Source: CALWZE01 sp036644375
GTDB taxonomy: Bacteria > Bacillota > Clostridia > Oscillospirales > Ruminococcaceae
NCBI GenBank assembly: GCA_036644375.1
Contig: JAVXQD010000002.1
Coordinates: forward strand, 1 to 64,000
Reading direction: 5' to 3'
DNA length: 64,000 nt
In this document: piece by piece, positions 14,313-22,988 of the stretch
Layout: the number at the start of each line of letters is the position of its first letter
Numbering within the stretch: the stretch's first letter is position 1
The notes under the pieces: generated by a model
What the model was told of the DNA's origin: nothing
The model's database searches: none
Seen by the model: only the letters and a program-made list of their open reading frames with translations
Made by a program: the position numbers and the translations under genes

Positions 14313-15173
14313 ATGTTTGAAAGCATTATCACATTTCCTTTTGTACAGATAGCCGATGGTCTGCGTTATCTGTCGCTTTCCGGTGCAGCCGGAAATATTG
14401 TTGCTGTAGCCCTGTACATTGCCCTTTGCCTGATTCCCTTGATGTTTTTTGTATTTCAATGGACAAAACACAGGTTAACTTACACTGATGCTTTATTGCC
14501 CGTTGTTACAATTTTAATGTTTATCATATTGTATCAGCTGATTAACCCCGGGCTGATAACCAATGCCGCGGCAACAAAGGCGCTTCCATGTACGACACTT
14601 TATTCTGTCATTTTCACCTATTTGATTCTGACGCTCATTAAATTATTTCAGGATAAAGCAATTAAAAAGCTTTGCAAATACTTTAATTTTCTGCTTTGGG
14701 CAGTGAATATTATGCTTGCATGTTCGGCTGTATTCACCGTTACGGTTGCCTTTGCTCAGTCCATAAAGGATTTACAGGCAGCAAATAGCGGAAACACCGA
14801 TCTGCTCGGATTAACATATGTATTTATGTTCTTTGGAATGCTCGCCGATGTAATTCCCCTTGTGTCGGGCATTGTGGTGGTATTCTTCGGAATGCGCCTT
14901 GTGAGTTATTTCGGTGCGGATCGATATTCTGAAAAAACAGTTTTATCGGCAAACAGATTGTCTTGTGCTTGTAAAACAGCTCTTGCCGTGACTGTTTTAA
15001 GCACTATGGTGTTCAATGTTTTACAATATGCCTTTGCTTCACAGCTTCATCAAATCAATGGCAATATCAATATTCCAATACTGTCTATTGTCTTTGTATT
15101 GGCGGTGTTTCTTTTCTCTCAAATCATAAGCGAGGGCAAAGCACTGAAAGATGACAACGACAGTATCATATGA
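14313..15173 (+). CDS. Multi-pass membrane protein paired with an XRE regulator
   Basis: The 286-residue protein has about eight transmembrane segments and begins MFESIITFPFVQIADGLRYL, then LSLSGAAGN and YQLINPGLI. I have an impression of similar unnamed clostridial membrane proteins beside small XRE regulators, but cannot name a family or function. I start at the ATG at 14313, six bases after GAGGTG; a GTG three codons earlier lies inside that site. It is first in an operon with the XRE gene (nine bases downstream), a lipoprotein, a BlaR1-tail protein and another membrane protein. Confidence 0.82.
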   Translation: MFESIITFPFVQIADGLRYLSLSGAAGNIVAVALYIALCLIPLMFFVFQWTKHRLTYTDALLPVVTILMFIILYQLINPGLITNAAATKALPCTTLYSVIFTYLILTLIKLFQDKAIKKLCKYFNFLLWAVNIMLACSAVFTVTVAFAQSIKDLQAANSGNTDLLGLTYVFMFFGMLADVIPLVSGIVVVFFGMRLVSYFGADRYSEKTVLSANRLSCACKTALAVTVLSTMVFNVLQYAFASQLHQINGNINIPILSIVFVLAVFLFSQIISEGKALKDDNDSII

Positions 15174-15182
15174 GGTGCTTCC

Positions 15183-15413
15183 ATGGCAATACAAATTCAC
15201 CTTGACGAAATGCTTAAAAGCAAAAACATGACATCAAAAGAGCTGTGCCGATTAATCGGCATTACAGAGGCTAATCTTTCCATACTGCGCAGTGCAAAAG
15301 CAAAGGGTGTACGCTTTGGAACGGTTAATAAAATCTGTTATTATCTTGAATGTGATGTGGGTGACCTATTAAAATTTGATGGGGTTTTGGAGGATACAGG
15401 TAATGAAGAATAA
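15183..15413 (+). CDS. XRE-family regulator (YozG-like)
   Basis: This 76-residue protein is a small helix-turn-helix regulator: IQIHLDEMLKSKNMTSKELCRLIGITEANLSILRSAKAKGVRFGTVNKICYYLECDVGDLLKF. That is the YozG-like Cro/CI form typically encoded beside membrane proteins. GAGGTG lies five bases upstream of the ATG. It overlaps the start of the following lipoprotein gene by 11 bases. It is the most likely binder of the inverted repeat at the promoter of this operon. Confidence 0.92.
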   Translation: MAIQIHLDEMLKSKNMTSKELCRLIGITEANLSILRSAKAKGVRFGTVNKICYYLECDVGDLLKFDGVLEDTGNEE

Positions 15414-16386
15414 GGCAGTTTGCATAATACTGACATTACTCTTGGCAGCAGCTTTCAGCGGATGCCAACTTGCACATGAGGAATTGGCTCAGCCCAAAAA
15501 GGACGATAAGCTAATCGGTGTATTTGTCACATATGAACATTTGGATCTCTTTGATATGGAAAGCTATTTGAATGACAATATCAATAATTTTTCTGATGGT
15601 GGCAGCATTCAGATAAACGGTGACGATGACAAATATAACAATCGGCTTGATGCCACATTGATACAAGAGGAAAAAACCGCAACCGGCGGTGAAAAATACA
15701 CGGATTCCCGTTATGTGTTTGAGGGGTTGGAGGGTATTTCTATGTTTTCACCTGCAATCACCGATCCTATTACAGGAGACAGCTATGTTTCAAGCGATGC
15801 CGATGCCGGGATTGCCGACTGTAAAAGTCATTACAGTGAAGTGGATAATGAAAAAGTGATAGAGCTTGAGGGAACTGTATATGTGACATCCGGGGCAATG
15901 TCCGATGGAATCTATATGAATCCCGTTTACCAAAGTGACGATGGTGCAGTGTATTTGCAAAGCGGTCAGGGCTTTATGGCAAGTGGCGACAACGGCGAAG
16001 GTGGGGTTTACACCCAAACGATGACGGCTTCCACAAGCAGAACCGAGAATAAAACAGTCACCACGTTTTCTTCAAGCATAAAATTATCTGTTGCAACAAT
16101 GAACCCAACCGAAAAAGTGGCAATCTTTCAAATGGATGGCACGAACAATATCATTGCAAAAGACGAATATCCGCCCGACAGTGTACCGGATCAAATCACG
16201 CCTGACATTTCCTGTGAATACCTTATCGTGGAAAGTCACAAAACAGCTTTCGATGGTGAAAGGAAAGTAGAGCGACAGATATTTTCAAATACAGATGCCT
16301 CGCTATATTATTTTGTTAAGGGCAGCAGCGGAGTGCTCTTCAAGACATATTCATCAATAATATGGGAATCCAAGGACAATATTTAA
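15403..16386 (+). CDS. Lipoprotein of the XRE/BlaR1-tail operon, function unknown
   Basis: The 327-residue protein has a lipoprotein signal: a basic start (MKNK), a hydrophobic core and a lipobox ending FSGC at about residue 21, so it should be anchored outside the membrane. The mature part begins ELAQPKKDDKLIGVFVTYEHLDLFD and contains EGLEGISMFS; it is rich in Asp, Ser and Thr with beta-like spacing. I cannot name a family. The ATG at 15403 follows GGAGG by nine bases and lies inside the end of the XRE gene. It is followed by 188 bases without a gene and then the BlaR1-tail protein, which suggests an extracytoplasmic sensing or envelope role. Confidence 0.85.
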   Translation: MKNKAVCIILTLLLAAAFSGCQLAHEELAQPKKDDKLIGVFVTYEHLDLFDMESYLNDNINNFSDGGSIQINGDDDKYNNRLDATLIQEEKTATGGEKYTDSRYVFEGLEGISMFSPAITDPITGDSYVSSDADAGIADCKSHYSEVDNEKVIELEGTVYVTSGAMSDGIYMNPVYQSDDGAVYLQSGQGFMASGDNGEGGVYTQTMTASTSRTENKTVTTFSSSIKLSVATMNPTEKVAIFQMDGTNNIIAKDEYPPDSVPDQITPDISCEYLIVESHKTAFDGERKVERQIFSNTDASLYYFVKGSSGVLFKTYSSIIWESKDNI

Positions 16387-16574
16387 GAGCATATTTGATG
16401 TTAATATCCACCCTATCCGCTGATTTGCTATTTGATTATAAACCGAGTATCGTTCAGAGTGTCCTTGCAAAATGGCGGTTGCTTTGTCATAAACTGCCCA
16501 TATTGACATTTTGGTTTAGTGATGATAAGCTGCAATTGTGATTTACCAGCGATAAACATCAAGGAGGTGCAGCC
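16387..16574 (+). other. Gene-free gap upstream of the BlaR1-tail gene
   Basis: The 188 bases hold no frame I can match to the missing metalloprotease part of BlaR1, and no clear terminator or promoter. It may mark a deletion that removed the front of a blaR1 gene. Confidence 0.4.
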
Positions 16575-17120
16575 ATGCCTGTCTTTGGCGAGAGGGATGC
16601 AAAAAGCAGAATCAAGAATGTGATGAACTATAAAAAGCCCGCCTTTTGGGTTATTGCGGTTACCACCATTGCCTTCGCTGTGGCTGTGTTCTGCCTTGTG
16701 AGCAATCCGGCCGGGACAAAGATTCAAAATCCGTATGTTCAGGAATATATTGCAGGGTCAGATGGTATTATTGGGTCTGTTGATACAGAAAAATACACAG
16801 CGGTCAGTGAGGATTTCGCTATAGGTGCAGATAAATATGGCATAGCTGTTTTTAAAGATCCTCACAAGGCATTTGCGACTTTTGAAACACTTTACGCCGA
16901 TGCTATCGAACTCATAAAATCGGAAAATGACTTAAAACTATTTTCACATAAAAATTATGAAATGTACAAGGCTTATGGCTGGCAATTAACGGGCGGGTCG
17001 AAGGAAGACCGGGATAGGGCACGCTTTGTAAGCGGTTTCCTTGACATCTATGAGAATAGCTTTCTACAGGGTATTACGGATACACAACACCCCGTGCCAA
17101 CCACTGAGGAGACAAGATGA
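16575..17120 (+). CDS. Stand-alone C-terminal segment of a BlaR1/MecR1-like (M56) protein
   Basis: BlaR1 proteins are membrane metalloproteases that sense beta-lactams or other envelope signals. The 181-residue product starts at VFGERDAKSRIKNVMNYKKPAFWVI, which in full proteins lies just after the M56 protease domain, followed by one transmembrane segment (about 26-46) and an extracytoplasmic part. The HExxH protease half is absent. Even so, a strong AAGGAGGTG lies five bases before the ATG, the frame is clean, and it overlaps the next gene by four bases, so it is probably expressed. It may be a decayed remnant or a reused sensor tail. Confidence 0.75.
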   Translation: MPVFGERDAKSRIKNVMNYKKPAFWVIAVTTIAFAVAVFCLVSNPAGTKIQNPYVQEYIAGSDGIIGSVDTEKYTAVSEDFAIGADKYGIAVFKDPHKAFATFETLYADAIELIKSENDLKLFSHKNYEMYKAYGWQLTGGSKEDRDRARFVSGFLDIYENSFLQGITDTQHPVPTTEETR

Positions 17121-17491
17121 ATAAAATAAATTGCAAAAATATACTGTGGGCACTTATCGCATTCATTTCGCTCGGTGCATCTTACTTGGTTTTCCGTTTC
17201 GGTATGTTTGATTTGCATGGCATGAAACAATTGCCGACGATATTATGCCTTGTTTCATTTGCTGTGTTGATTCTGTCGCTAATCTTGAAAAAGCATTGGC
17301 TGGCAGCAAGCACTGATTTGGGATATATCTGCGGCTTTGTCGTTGCTCTTTTACTCAATTCAGATAGTGTGGATGCCGGAGGAGCCGCAACAAATAACTT
17401 GTGGATTATTTGGACAGCAATTCTGTTGGCCTGTATCGCTGCAGGAATTGTTATTGAGATTGCGTTAAATCGAAATAGGTTTAACAAGTAA
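17117..17491 (+). CDS. Small four-TM membrane protein, function unknown
   Basis: The 124-residue protein has four transmembrane segments (about 8-27, 37-56, 62-80 and 96-115) with conserved-looking loops FFDLHG-type (FGMFDLHGMKQ) and NSDSVDAGGAATNNLWIIW. I have seen similar small clostridial membrane proteins but know no function. It overlaps the BlaR1-tail gene by four bases (ATGA) and is the last gene before a strong terminator, so it belongs to the operon starting at 14313. Confidence 0.82.
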   Translation: MNKINCKNILWALIAFISLGASYLVFRFGMFDLHGMKQLPTILCLVSFAVLILSLILKKHWLAASTDLGYICGFVVALLLNSDSVDAGGAATNNLWIIWTAILLACIAAGIVIEIALNRNRFNK

Positions 17492-17559
17492 GAGTATGAG
17501 CAATGCACGCATATGTGCTAAAATCGGTACACCACGCAAAAGTCAGCTAACCCGAAATC

Positions 17560-17601
17560 AAGGGCAGCCTTACCGCTTAAGTCGGTTTGGCTGCCCTTTT
17601 T
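17560..17601 (+). terminator. Rho-independent terminator of the 14.3-17.5 kb operon
   Basis: AGGGCAGCC (17561-17569) pairs with GGCTGCCCT (17589-17597), followed by a T run (TTTTTCATTT). Confidence 0.85.
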
Positions 17602-17774
17602 CATTTCACTGTCCTTGTGCGAATATCGTCCAAACAGTCCGCGAGCTCTTTGCGTATTTTCCGATATCGGTATGTCCGCTTGACAGAAGCAGAAGTAATT
17701 TTGCGGACTCCGCTCCCTCCCGCACACGATGCAGCGCTGCACAGCTTTGACCGGCAGCCGCAGCACTCATTCAA
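17601..17774 (-). CDS. Possible small basic ORF, uncertain
   Basis: A 57-codon frame on the minus strand begins at a TTG ten bases after the stop of the two-TM gene at 17785. Its first part has several cysteines (NECCGCRSKLC) and its second half is strongly basic and helical (VKRTYRYRKIRKELADCLDDIRTR). No good ribosome site is seen. Another frame over the same bases is also open for 54 codons from an ATG, so coding is not secure. No family recognised. Confidence 0.25.
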   Translation of the reverse strand: MNECCGCRSKLCSAASCAGGSGVRKITSASVKRTYRYRKIRKELADCLDDIRTRTVK

Positions 17775-17784
17775 TTATTTTATT

Positions 17785-18111
17785 TCACTCGTTTTTGTCC
17801 CCGCACGATTGTTTGTCCTGCGTAGCCTCAGGCGTTTGCTCAATCTTGTCCCGTTCCGCCTCCGCCTGTTTCATGCACTCTCTTTTGGCAATGACCGACA
17901 TGATTATCGCCCCCGCGCTCAGAAGCGCAAGTATGGGTATATACGAAATAACTATTTTACCGACCTGACTGCCAAAAAGCATTGAGACCTCAGGGTGAGC
18001 TGCATTGTAGCTGTATTGTCCGTAAATTCTCAGCAGCATCACGGCGAGCGTGATGAAATCAAGCACCGCAAAAATTCTCGCTGCCGCCAATCGCTTGTTA
18101 CTTATCCTCAT
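17785..18111 (-). CDS. Small membrane protein coupled to nadE, function unknown
   Basis: The 108-residue protein has two transmembrane segments (about 14-33 and 52-76) and a long charged tail (KRECMKQAEAERDKIEQTPEATQDKQSC). I start at the ATG that overlaps the nadE stop by four bases (ATGA), which also has AGAGGA upstream; a longer frame would enter nadE. It resembles in plan, but not clearly in sequence, the two small proteins at 10.3 and 12.9 kb. Function unknown; a link with NAD synthesis rests only on gene order. Confidence 0.75.
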   Translation of the reverse strand: MRISNKRLAAARIFAVLDFITLAVMLLRIYGQYSYNAAHPEVSMLFGSQVGKIVISYIPILALLSAGAIIMSVIAKRECMKQAEAERDKIEQTPEATQDKQSCGDKNE

Positions 18112-20012
18112 TTTAAGTCCTCTGCCCACATGGCGCTTACAGCGTCACTTGGCATTCTCCAGTCACCGCGCGGCGAGAGCGACACCGAACCGACCTTTGG
18201 GCCGTTAGGCACGCAGGTGCGCTTAAACTGCTGGGTGAAAAATCGGCGCAGAAATTCCCGCAGCCATTTCTTGATTGTATCCGCATCGTAGATTCCCTTA
18301 AATGCATATTCCGCAAGGTATAAAATCTTCTTGGGAGTAAACCCGTATCGCACAAAATAGTAGAGGAAAAAATCGTGCAGCTCATACGGGCCTATCAAAT
18401 CCTCGGTTTTTTGCACCATGCGCTCCCCGTCAGACGGCAGTAATTCGGGGCTTACCGGTGTGTCAACAATATCATACAGCACTTTTTTCAGCTTCTCGTC
18501 CCCGCTGCTGTCCGCAATATATCTCACGAGATGGCGCACAAGCGTCTTCGGAATCGAACAGTTGACAGAATACATCGACATGTGATCCCCGTTGTAGGTA
18601 CACCAGCCGAGTGCAAGTTCAGAGAGGTCTCCCGTGCCTATCACAAGACCGCTTATCAGGTTTGTCGTATCCATAAGCACCTGTGTGCGCTCGCGCGCCT
18701 GGGCGTTCTCAAGCGTCACATCCGGAGTTGTGCCGTCATGTCCGATATCCTGCAAATGCTGACTTACCGATTTTGTGATGTCGATTGTTTTAAAGCTGAC
18801 CTTAAGAATATCGCAGAGCGTCTCGGCATTGCTTTTGGTTCTTGACGTAGTGCCGAAGCAGGGCATTGATATCCCCATAATATCTGTCGCGGGCTTGCCC
18901 ATCTGCCTGAACGTGCGCTCGGCGACAAGCAGTGCCAGGGTTGAGTCAAGTCCGCCCGAAACGCCGATAACCGCGGTTTTGGAACGAGTGTGCTCGAACC
19001 GCTTTTGCAGCGCAGCACACTGAATATTTAATATATCCTCAAATCGGTCTCCGCGCTCACTGTCATTATCCGGCAAAAACGGATATGGCGATATTTTGCG
19101 CGTCAGCTCAAGCTCACGCGGCCGCAAGCTGAATTCCACCTTCAAATATTCTTTGTCGGCAGTCTGCCTTGACGAGGTAGCGCGCTTTCTCTCGCTGCAC
19201 AGCCTTTCGAGGTCAAGCTCGGTCACGGCATAGCCTTCGGCAAAGGGTCTGCTCTCGGCGATAATGTTTCCGTTTTCCGCAATCAATATGTGACCCGAGA
19301 ACACCACATCATCGGTCGATTCGGTTCTTCCCGCGCTGCAATATACATATGCGCCCGTATTTTTTGCAGACTGCACCTCTACAAGCTGACGGCGAAATTC
19401 CGGTTTGCAGACAAGCTCGTCACTCGCCGACAGGTTTGCGATAACGGTTGCACCCGCAAGAGAGTGATACGCTCCGGGTGACAGCGTTGAGAACAAATCC
19501 GCGCAGAGCTCAACACCCAAAACAAACTCGGGCATTTCCCTGCAGCAAAACAGAATATCCGTTCCGAATGGATATCTCTCCCCGCAAATCTCCGCCTCGC
19601 CGAGTCTCTGCATCGGTTCCGCAAAATATCTTCCCTCATAAAACTCGGTGTCGTTCGGCAGACTGCTTTTAGGAACAACCCCGAGAATCTTTCCGCCGCT
19701 CATCACGGCGGCGCAGTTGTAAAGCCTGTTTTCAACGGCGAGCGGAAGACCCACCGCAACAACCATATCCTTGCCTTTTGTCTCCCTGCAAATCCGCATT
19801 AGCGAGAGCTTTGCATTTTCGAGTAAAAGCTCCTGCAAAAATAAATCCTCACAGCTGTACGCCGTTATTGACAGCTCGGGGAACAGAAGCAGTGACACAT
19901 TGCTTCTGTGAGCTTGCTCAATAGCCTCGATGATTCTGTCGGCATTAAAATTGCAATCTGCCACCCTGACCTCAGGGCTTTTCGCCGCAACCTTCAAAAA
20001 ACCATTCTGCAT
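18108..20012 (-). CDS. nadE: Glutamine-dependent NAD+ synthetase
   Basis: NadE makes NAD+ from nicotinic acid adenine dinucleotide, ATP and ammonia released from glutamine. The 634-residue protein joins an N-terminal nitrilase-type glutaminase domain (Glu in FPELSITAY about 45, Lys in VVPKSSLPND about 115, nucleophile in GVELCADLFS about 168) to a C-terminal synthetase with the PP-loop GVSGGLDSTLALL (about 346-358) and the GTGDLSELALGW motif. Full length for the bacterial long form. An ATG with TAGGAG upstream starts the gene. A likely promoter (TATACT near 20055-20065) lies upstream. The downstream membrane-protein gene overlaps it by four bases. Confidence 0.96.
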   Translation of the reverse strand: MQNGFLKVAAKSPEVRVADCNFNADRIIEAIEQAHRSNVSLLLFPELSITAYSCEDLFLQELLLENAKLSLMRICRETKGKDMVVAVGLPLAVENRLYNCAAVMSGGKILGVVPKSSLPNDTEFYEGRYFAEPMQRLGEAEICGERYPFGTDILFCCREMPEFVLGVELCADLFSTLSPGAYHSLAGATVIANLSASDELVCKPEFRRQLVEVQSAKNTGAYVYCSAGRTESTDDVVFSGHILIAENGNIIAESRPFAEGYAVTELDLERLCSERKRATSSRQTADKEYLKVEFSLRPRELELTRKISPYPFLPDNDSERGDRFEDILNIQCAALQKRFEHTRSKTAVIGVSGGLDSTLALLVAERTFRQMGKPATDIMGISMPCFGTTSRTKSNAETLCDILKVSFKTIDITKSVSQHLQDIGHDGTTPDVTLENAQARERTQVLMDTTNLISGLVIGTGDLSELALGWCTYNGDHMSMYSVNCSIPKTLVRHLVRYIADSSGDEKLKKVLYDIVDTPVSPELLPSDGERMVQKTEDLIGPYELHDFFLYYFVRYGFTPKKILYLAEYAFKGIYDADTIKKWLREFLRRFFTQQFKRTCVPNGPKVGSVSLSPRGDWRMPSDAVSAMWAEDLK

Positions 20013-20245
20013 CGGAATCTCCTATATCCTCTCATGAGTGTTTTGTGTTGTTTATGTCTTTAGTATACTATATCTTTTCATATTTATAAATATCATTTAG
20101 CTGCTTCTGTGTTTTGATTGCTGCCTTTTCGGCGTAAATTTAAGCCGATAATCAAATTAAGCTGCCCGCCGCCTTATGGTGCAAAAAAAGCGCAGACCTT
20201 TGCCGATAATCACAAAAGCCCGCACTTCAATTTCTCTGCTATATA

Positions 20246-22390
20246 TTACTTCTTGTATTTTTCGCTGCCCGTATTATGCTTGGCTCTGCTGCCGTCACTT
20301 CCGAACGCTTTTTTTGCGCCCGTGCCGCCGTAGGTCTTCTTTTCCGCGCCGCCGTGCGAAGCCGAGCTACCGTAGGTCTTCTTTTCCGCGCCGCTGTGCG
20401 AAGCCGCGCCGCCGTAGGTCTTCTTTTCCGTGCCGCCGTGCGAAGCCGCGCCGCCGTAGGTCTTCTTTTCCGCTCCGCTGTGCCGCGATTCTACCGATTT
20501 CGGCGATGCGCCGCCCGATTTATAGCCTCTCTTTGCGCCAGCGGATTTGTTCGCAATGCTCCGTTTAAAGCGCGGATCATTCGGGCTTGTCGGCGCACCG
20601 TCAACAAGACAGTTCTTTCCCTTACCGATAAGCTCCGATCTTCCCGCCTCTCTCAGTGCGGCACGCACAACCGCGGCGTTTTCCTTTCGAAAATATTGCA
20701 GCAGGGCGCGCTGCTTGGCTTTTGCCGAGCTCTTGCGCGACACGAATATCTTTTCGAGCGTATACGGGTTCAGCTCGGTATAGAACATTGCAGTTGAAAT
20801 TGTGCCCGGCGTCGGATAAAAATCCTGTACCTGTTCGGGACGCATGTTTTCTTTTTTGAGATATAGTGCAAGCTCTATTGCGTCGTTCAGCGTGCTGCCC
20901 GGATGTGAGGAAATCATATAGGGAACGAGATACTGCTCCTTATTTGCTGCCCGTGTCAGCTCATTGAACCGCTTGGCGAACTTTTTATACGCCTCAAAGT
21001 GCGGTTTTCCCATCGCGTCAAGCACGCCGTTGCAGCAGTGCTCCGGCGCAACCTTCAGCTGACCGCTTATATGGTTCATCACAAGCTCCTTAAAAAAAGT
21101 CTCATCGGGGTCTGCAATCATATAATCAAATCTCACGCCGGAGCGTATAAATACCTTTTTTATGCCCTTAACCTCACGAACGCGGCGCAAAAGCTCCACA
21201 TACTCGCTGTGGTCCGGCTTACAGGCACTGCACACTGTCGGCGCAAGGCATTTTTTACCGCCCTTGCACAGACCGTTTTTAAGCTGACCCTCACAGGACG
21301 GCTTGCGGAAATTCGCGGTCGGACCGCCTACATCGTGTATATATCCCTTAAAGTCGGGCATGGCGGCTATTTTTTCCGCTTCCCTTACCACCGACTCGAT
21401 ACTTCTTGTTGTGACTGCTCTGCCCTGATGATAGGCGAGAGAGCAAAAATTACACGCCCCGAAGCAGCCCCTGTTGTGGATGATTGAAAATTTGACTTCC
21501 TCAATTCCCGGAACTCCGCCCGCAGCCTCATAACTCGGATGATAGTTTCGCTCGTAGGGAAGCTCATATACGGCATCAAATTCCTCCGTGCAGAGCGGTG
21601 CCATCGGCGGATTGGCTACGACAATTTTGCCGCCATGCCGCTGAATCACCGTTTTTCCGCTCACTGCGTCATGCTCATCCTGCTGTATTCTCGTCGATAT
21701 TGCGTATTGCTTTTTTCCGCTGTCTGTCGCCTCTCTCACAACCTCAAAGCTCGGGCATTCGGCGCAGGGGCGCGGCGCATAATCTTTGGTTTCAACCGCA
21801 AATACCGTGCCCGATATATCCTGCATCTTTTTTATGTCCTCGCCTCGGTCAAGACGCTGTGCTATTTCCACCGCCTGCTTTTCGCCCATTCCATACATGA
21901 GCAAATCCGCTGTGCTGTCAAGAAGTATTGACGGGCGGACAGCGTCATCCCAATAGTCGTAGTGTGCAAAGCGGCGCAGACTTGCCTCCAGCCCGCCGAT
22001 TGCTATCGGCATATCATCTCCGTATACCTCACGGATTCCCTTGCAGTACACAATTACCGCGCGGTCGGGGCGGGCGCCTGCTTTTCCGCCCGCAGTGTAT
22101 GCGTCCTGAGAACGTGGTTTTTTGGCGGCAGTGTAGTGAGCCACCATCGAGTCGATATTTCCGCTGTTGACAAAAAAGCCCAGACGCGGACGGCCGAACT
22201 CTGTATATTCATTGGGCTTTGGCTGAGACAGAATGCCCACCTTAAATCCTTTGTTTTCAAGCACGCGCGAGATAATTGCCGTGCCGAAGCTCGGGTGGTC
22301 GACATATGCGTCGCCCGTAACCAGCACAATATCGCACTGCTCCCAGCCCCTCTCCTGCATTTCCTTTTTGTTCATCGGTAAAAATGACAT
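20246..22390 (-). CDS. YgiQ-type radical SAM protein with tandem-repeat C-terminal tail
   Basis: YgiQ proteins are radical SAM enzymes of unknown reaction. The 714-residue protein has the N-terminal UPF0313 region (VTGDAYVDHPSFGTAII), an unusual radical SAM cluster motif CFGACNFC (309-316), a cysteine-rich insertion (GLCKGGKKC...CSACKP) and the DFYPTPGTISTAMFYTELNPY block. After about residue 620 a low-complexity tail starts, with four copies of a 14-residue repeat (GAEKKTYGGAASHG-like) and a basic end. The tail resembles RNA- or surface-binding disordered tails seen in other clostridial members. AGAGGA lies upstream of the ATG. It stands alone, downstream of the ribosomal operon terminator. 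Confidence 0.92.
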   Translation of the reverse strand: MSFLPMNKKEMQERGWEQCDIVLVTGDAYVDHPSFGTAIISRVLENKGFKVGILSQPKPNEYTEFGRPRLGFFVNSGNIDSMVAHYTAAKKPRSQDAYTAGGKAGARPDRAVIVYCKGIREVYGDDMPIAIGGLEASLRRFAHYDYWDDAVRPSILLDSTADLLMYGMGEKQAVEIAQRLDRGEDIKKMQDISGTVFAVETKDYAPRPCAECPSFEVVREATDSGKKQYAISTRIQQDEHDAVSGKTVIQRHGGKIVVANPPMAPLCTEEFDAVYELPYERNYHPSYEAAGGVPGIEEVKFSIIHNRGCFGACNFCSLAYHQGRAVTTRSIESVVREAEKIAAMPDFKGYIHDVGGPTANFRKPSCEGQLKNGLCKGGKKCLAPTVCSACKPDHSEYVELLRRVREVKGIKKVFIRSGVRFDYMIADPDETFFKELVMNHISGQLKVAPEHCCNGVLDAMGKPHFEAYKKFAKRFNELTRAANKEQYLVPYMISSHPGSTLNDAIELALYLKKENMRPEQVQDFYPTPGTISTAMFYTELNPYTLEKIFVSRKSSAKAKQRALLQYFRKENAAVVRAALREAGRSELIGKGKNCLVDGAPTSPNDPRFKRSIANKSAGAKRGYKSGGASPKSVESRHSGAEKKTYGGAASHGGTEKKTYGGAASHSGAEKKTYGSSASHGGAEKKTYGGTGAKKAFGSDGSRAKHNTGSEKYKK
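20331..20482 (-). repeat. Four tandem copies of a 42-bp repeat inside the YgiQ gene
   Basis: The string TAGGTCTTCTTTTCC recurs at 20331, 20373, 20415 and 20457, a 42-bp period. The units are in frame and each codes for 14 residues of the low-complexity C-terminal tail. Copies differ by a few bases. Copy number could vary by replication slippage. Confidence 0.9.
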
Positions 22391-22582
22391 ATATTTCCTC
22401 TGTTCTGCGATTTGAGGTCGCGGTAAAAAGCTATTGCTTTATGAGCTTTACAATGCCCGCGATTTAATTCGCGGCATGGCACAGCTCGCGCTGAACCGCC
22501 CTGTCAATAATGCGGCGGCGGTATTTTGTGCAATTTGATTATACCACACGCACTGTGGATAAATCCGATTTATTTTCAGTTT

Positions 22583-22621
22583 AAAAGACCGCAGATACCT
22601 TGAAGGCATCTGCGGTCTTTT
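22583..22621 (-). terminator. Terminator at the end of the ribosomal protein operon
   Basis: AAAAGACCGCAGAT (22583-22596) and ATCTGCGGTCTTTT (22608-22621) form a 14-bp perfect stem, six bases after the rplQ stop. A T run follows on the minus strand. Confidence 0.95.
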
Positions 22622-22626
22622 AACAT

Positions 22627-22968
22627 TCAGACAAGTTCGATGATAGCCATTTCAGCGGCGTCACCGCGGCGGGGTCCGATTTTTGTGATTCGGGTATAGC
22701 CGCCGTTGCGATCACTGTACTTAGGTGCAATTTCGACAAAAAGCTTGTGCGAAACCTCTTCCTTAGTTACATAGGAAAAGACCTGTCTCTTTGCATGCAG
22801 TGTATCGTTTTTGCCGAGCGTTATAATCTTTTCGGCAACCGAACGAACTTCTTTTGCTCTTGTTACAGTAGTTTCGATCTTACCGTTCTCCAGCAAAAAA
22901 GTTACCATAGCGCGAAGCATAGCTTTGCGCTGGTCGCTTGTTCTGCCGAGCTTTCTCATGCCAGCCAT
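22627..22968 (-). CDS. rplQ: 50S ribosomal protein L17
   Basis: L17 is a structural protein of the large ribosomal subunit near the exit tunnel. The 113-residue product has the family sequence MRKLGRTSDQRKAMLRAM, TTVTRAKEVRSVAEKIIT and a C-terminal RITKIGPRRGDAAEMAIIELV. Bacterial-type length. It is the last gene of the operon, 20 bases after rpoA and just before the terminator. Start at MAGMRK; the second ATG three codons later (MRKLG) is the classic N-terminus, so the true start could be there. Confidence 0.98.
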   Translation of the reverse strand: MAGMRKLGRTSDQRKAMLRAMVTFLLENGKIETTVTRAKEVRSVAEKIITLGKNDTLHAKRQVFSYVTKEEVSHKLFVEIAPKYSDRNGGYTRITKIGPRRGDAAEMAIIELV

Positions 22969-22988
22969 AGCAATTCACTCCTTAAACG

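Noticed and set aside
16387..16574. Remnant of the M56 protease half of blaR1 upstream of the BlaR1 tail
   Set aside because: No frame shows HExxH or other M56 motifs; only a plain gap is visible.
20331..20482. Regular 42-bp repeats that could suggest a CRISPR array
   Set aside because: The copies are adjacent with no spacers, are in frame and code for the YgiQ tail; no cas genes are nearby.
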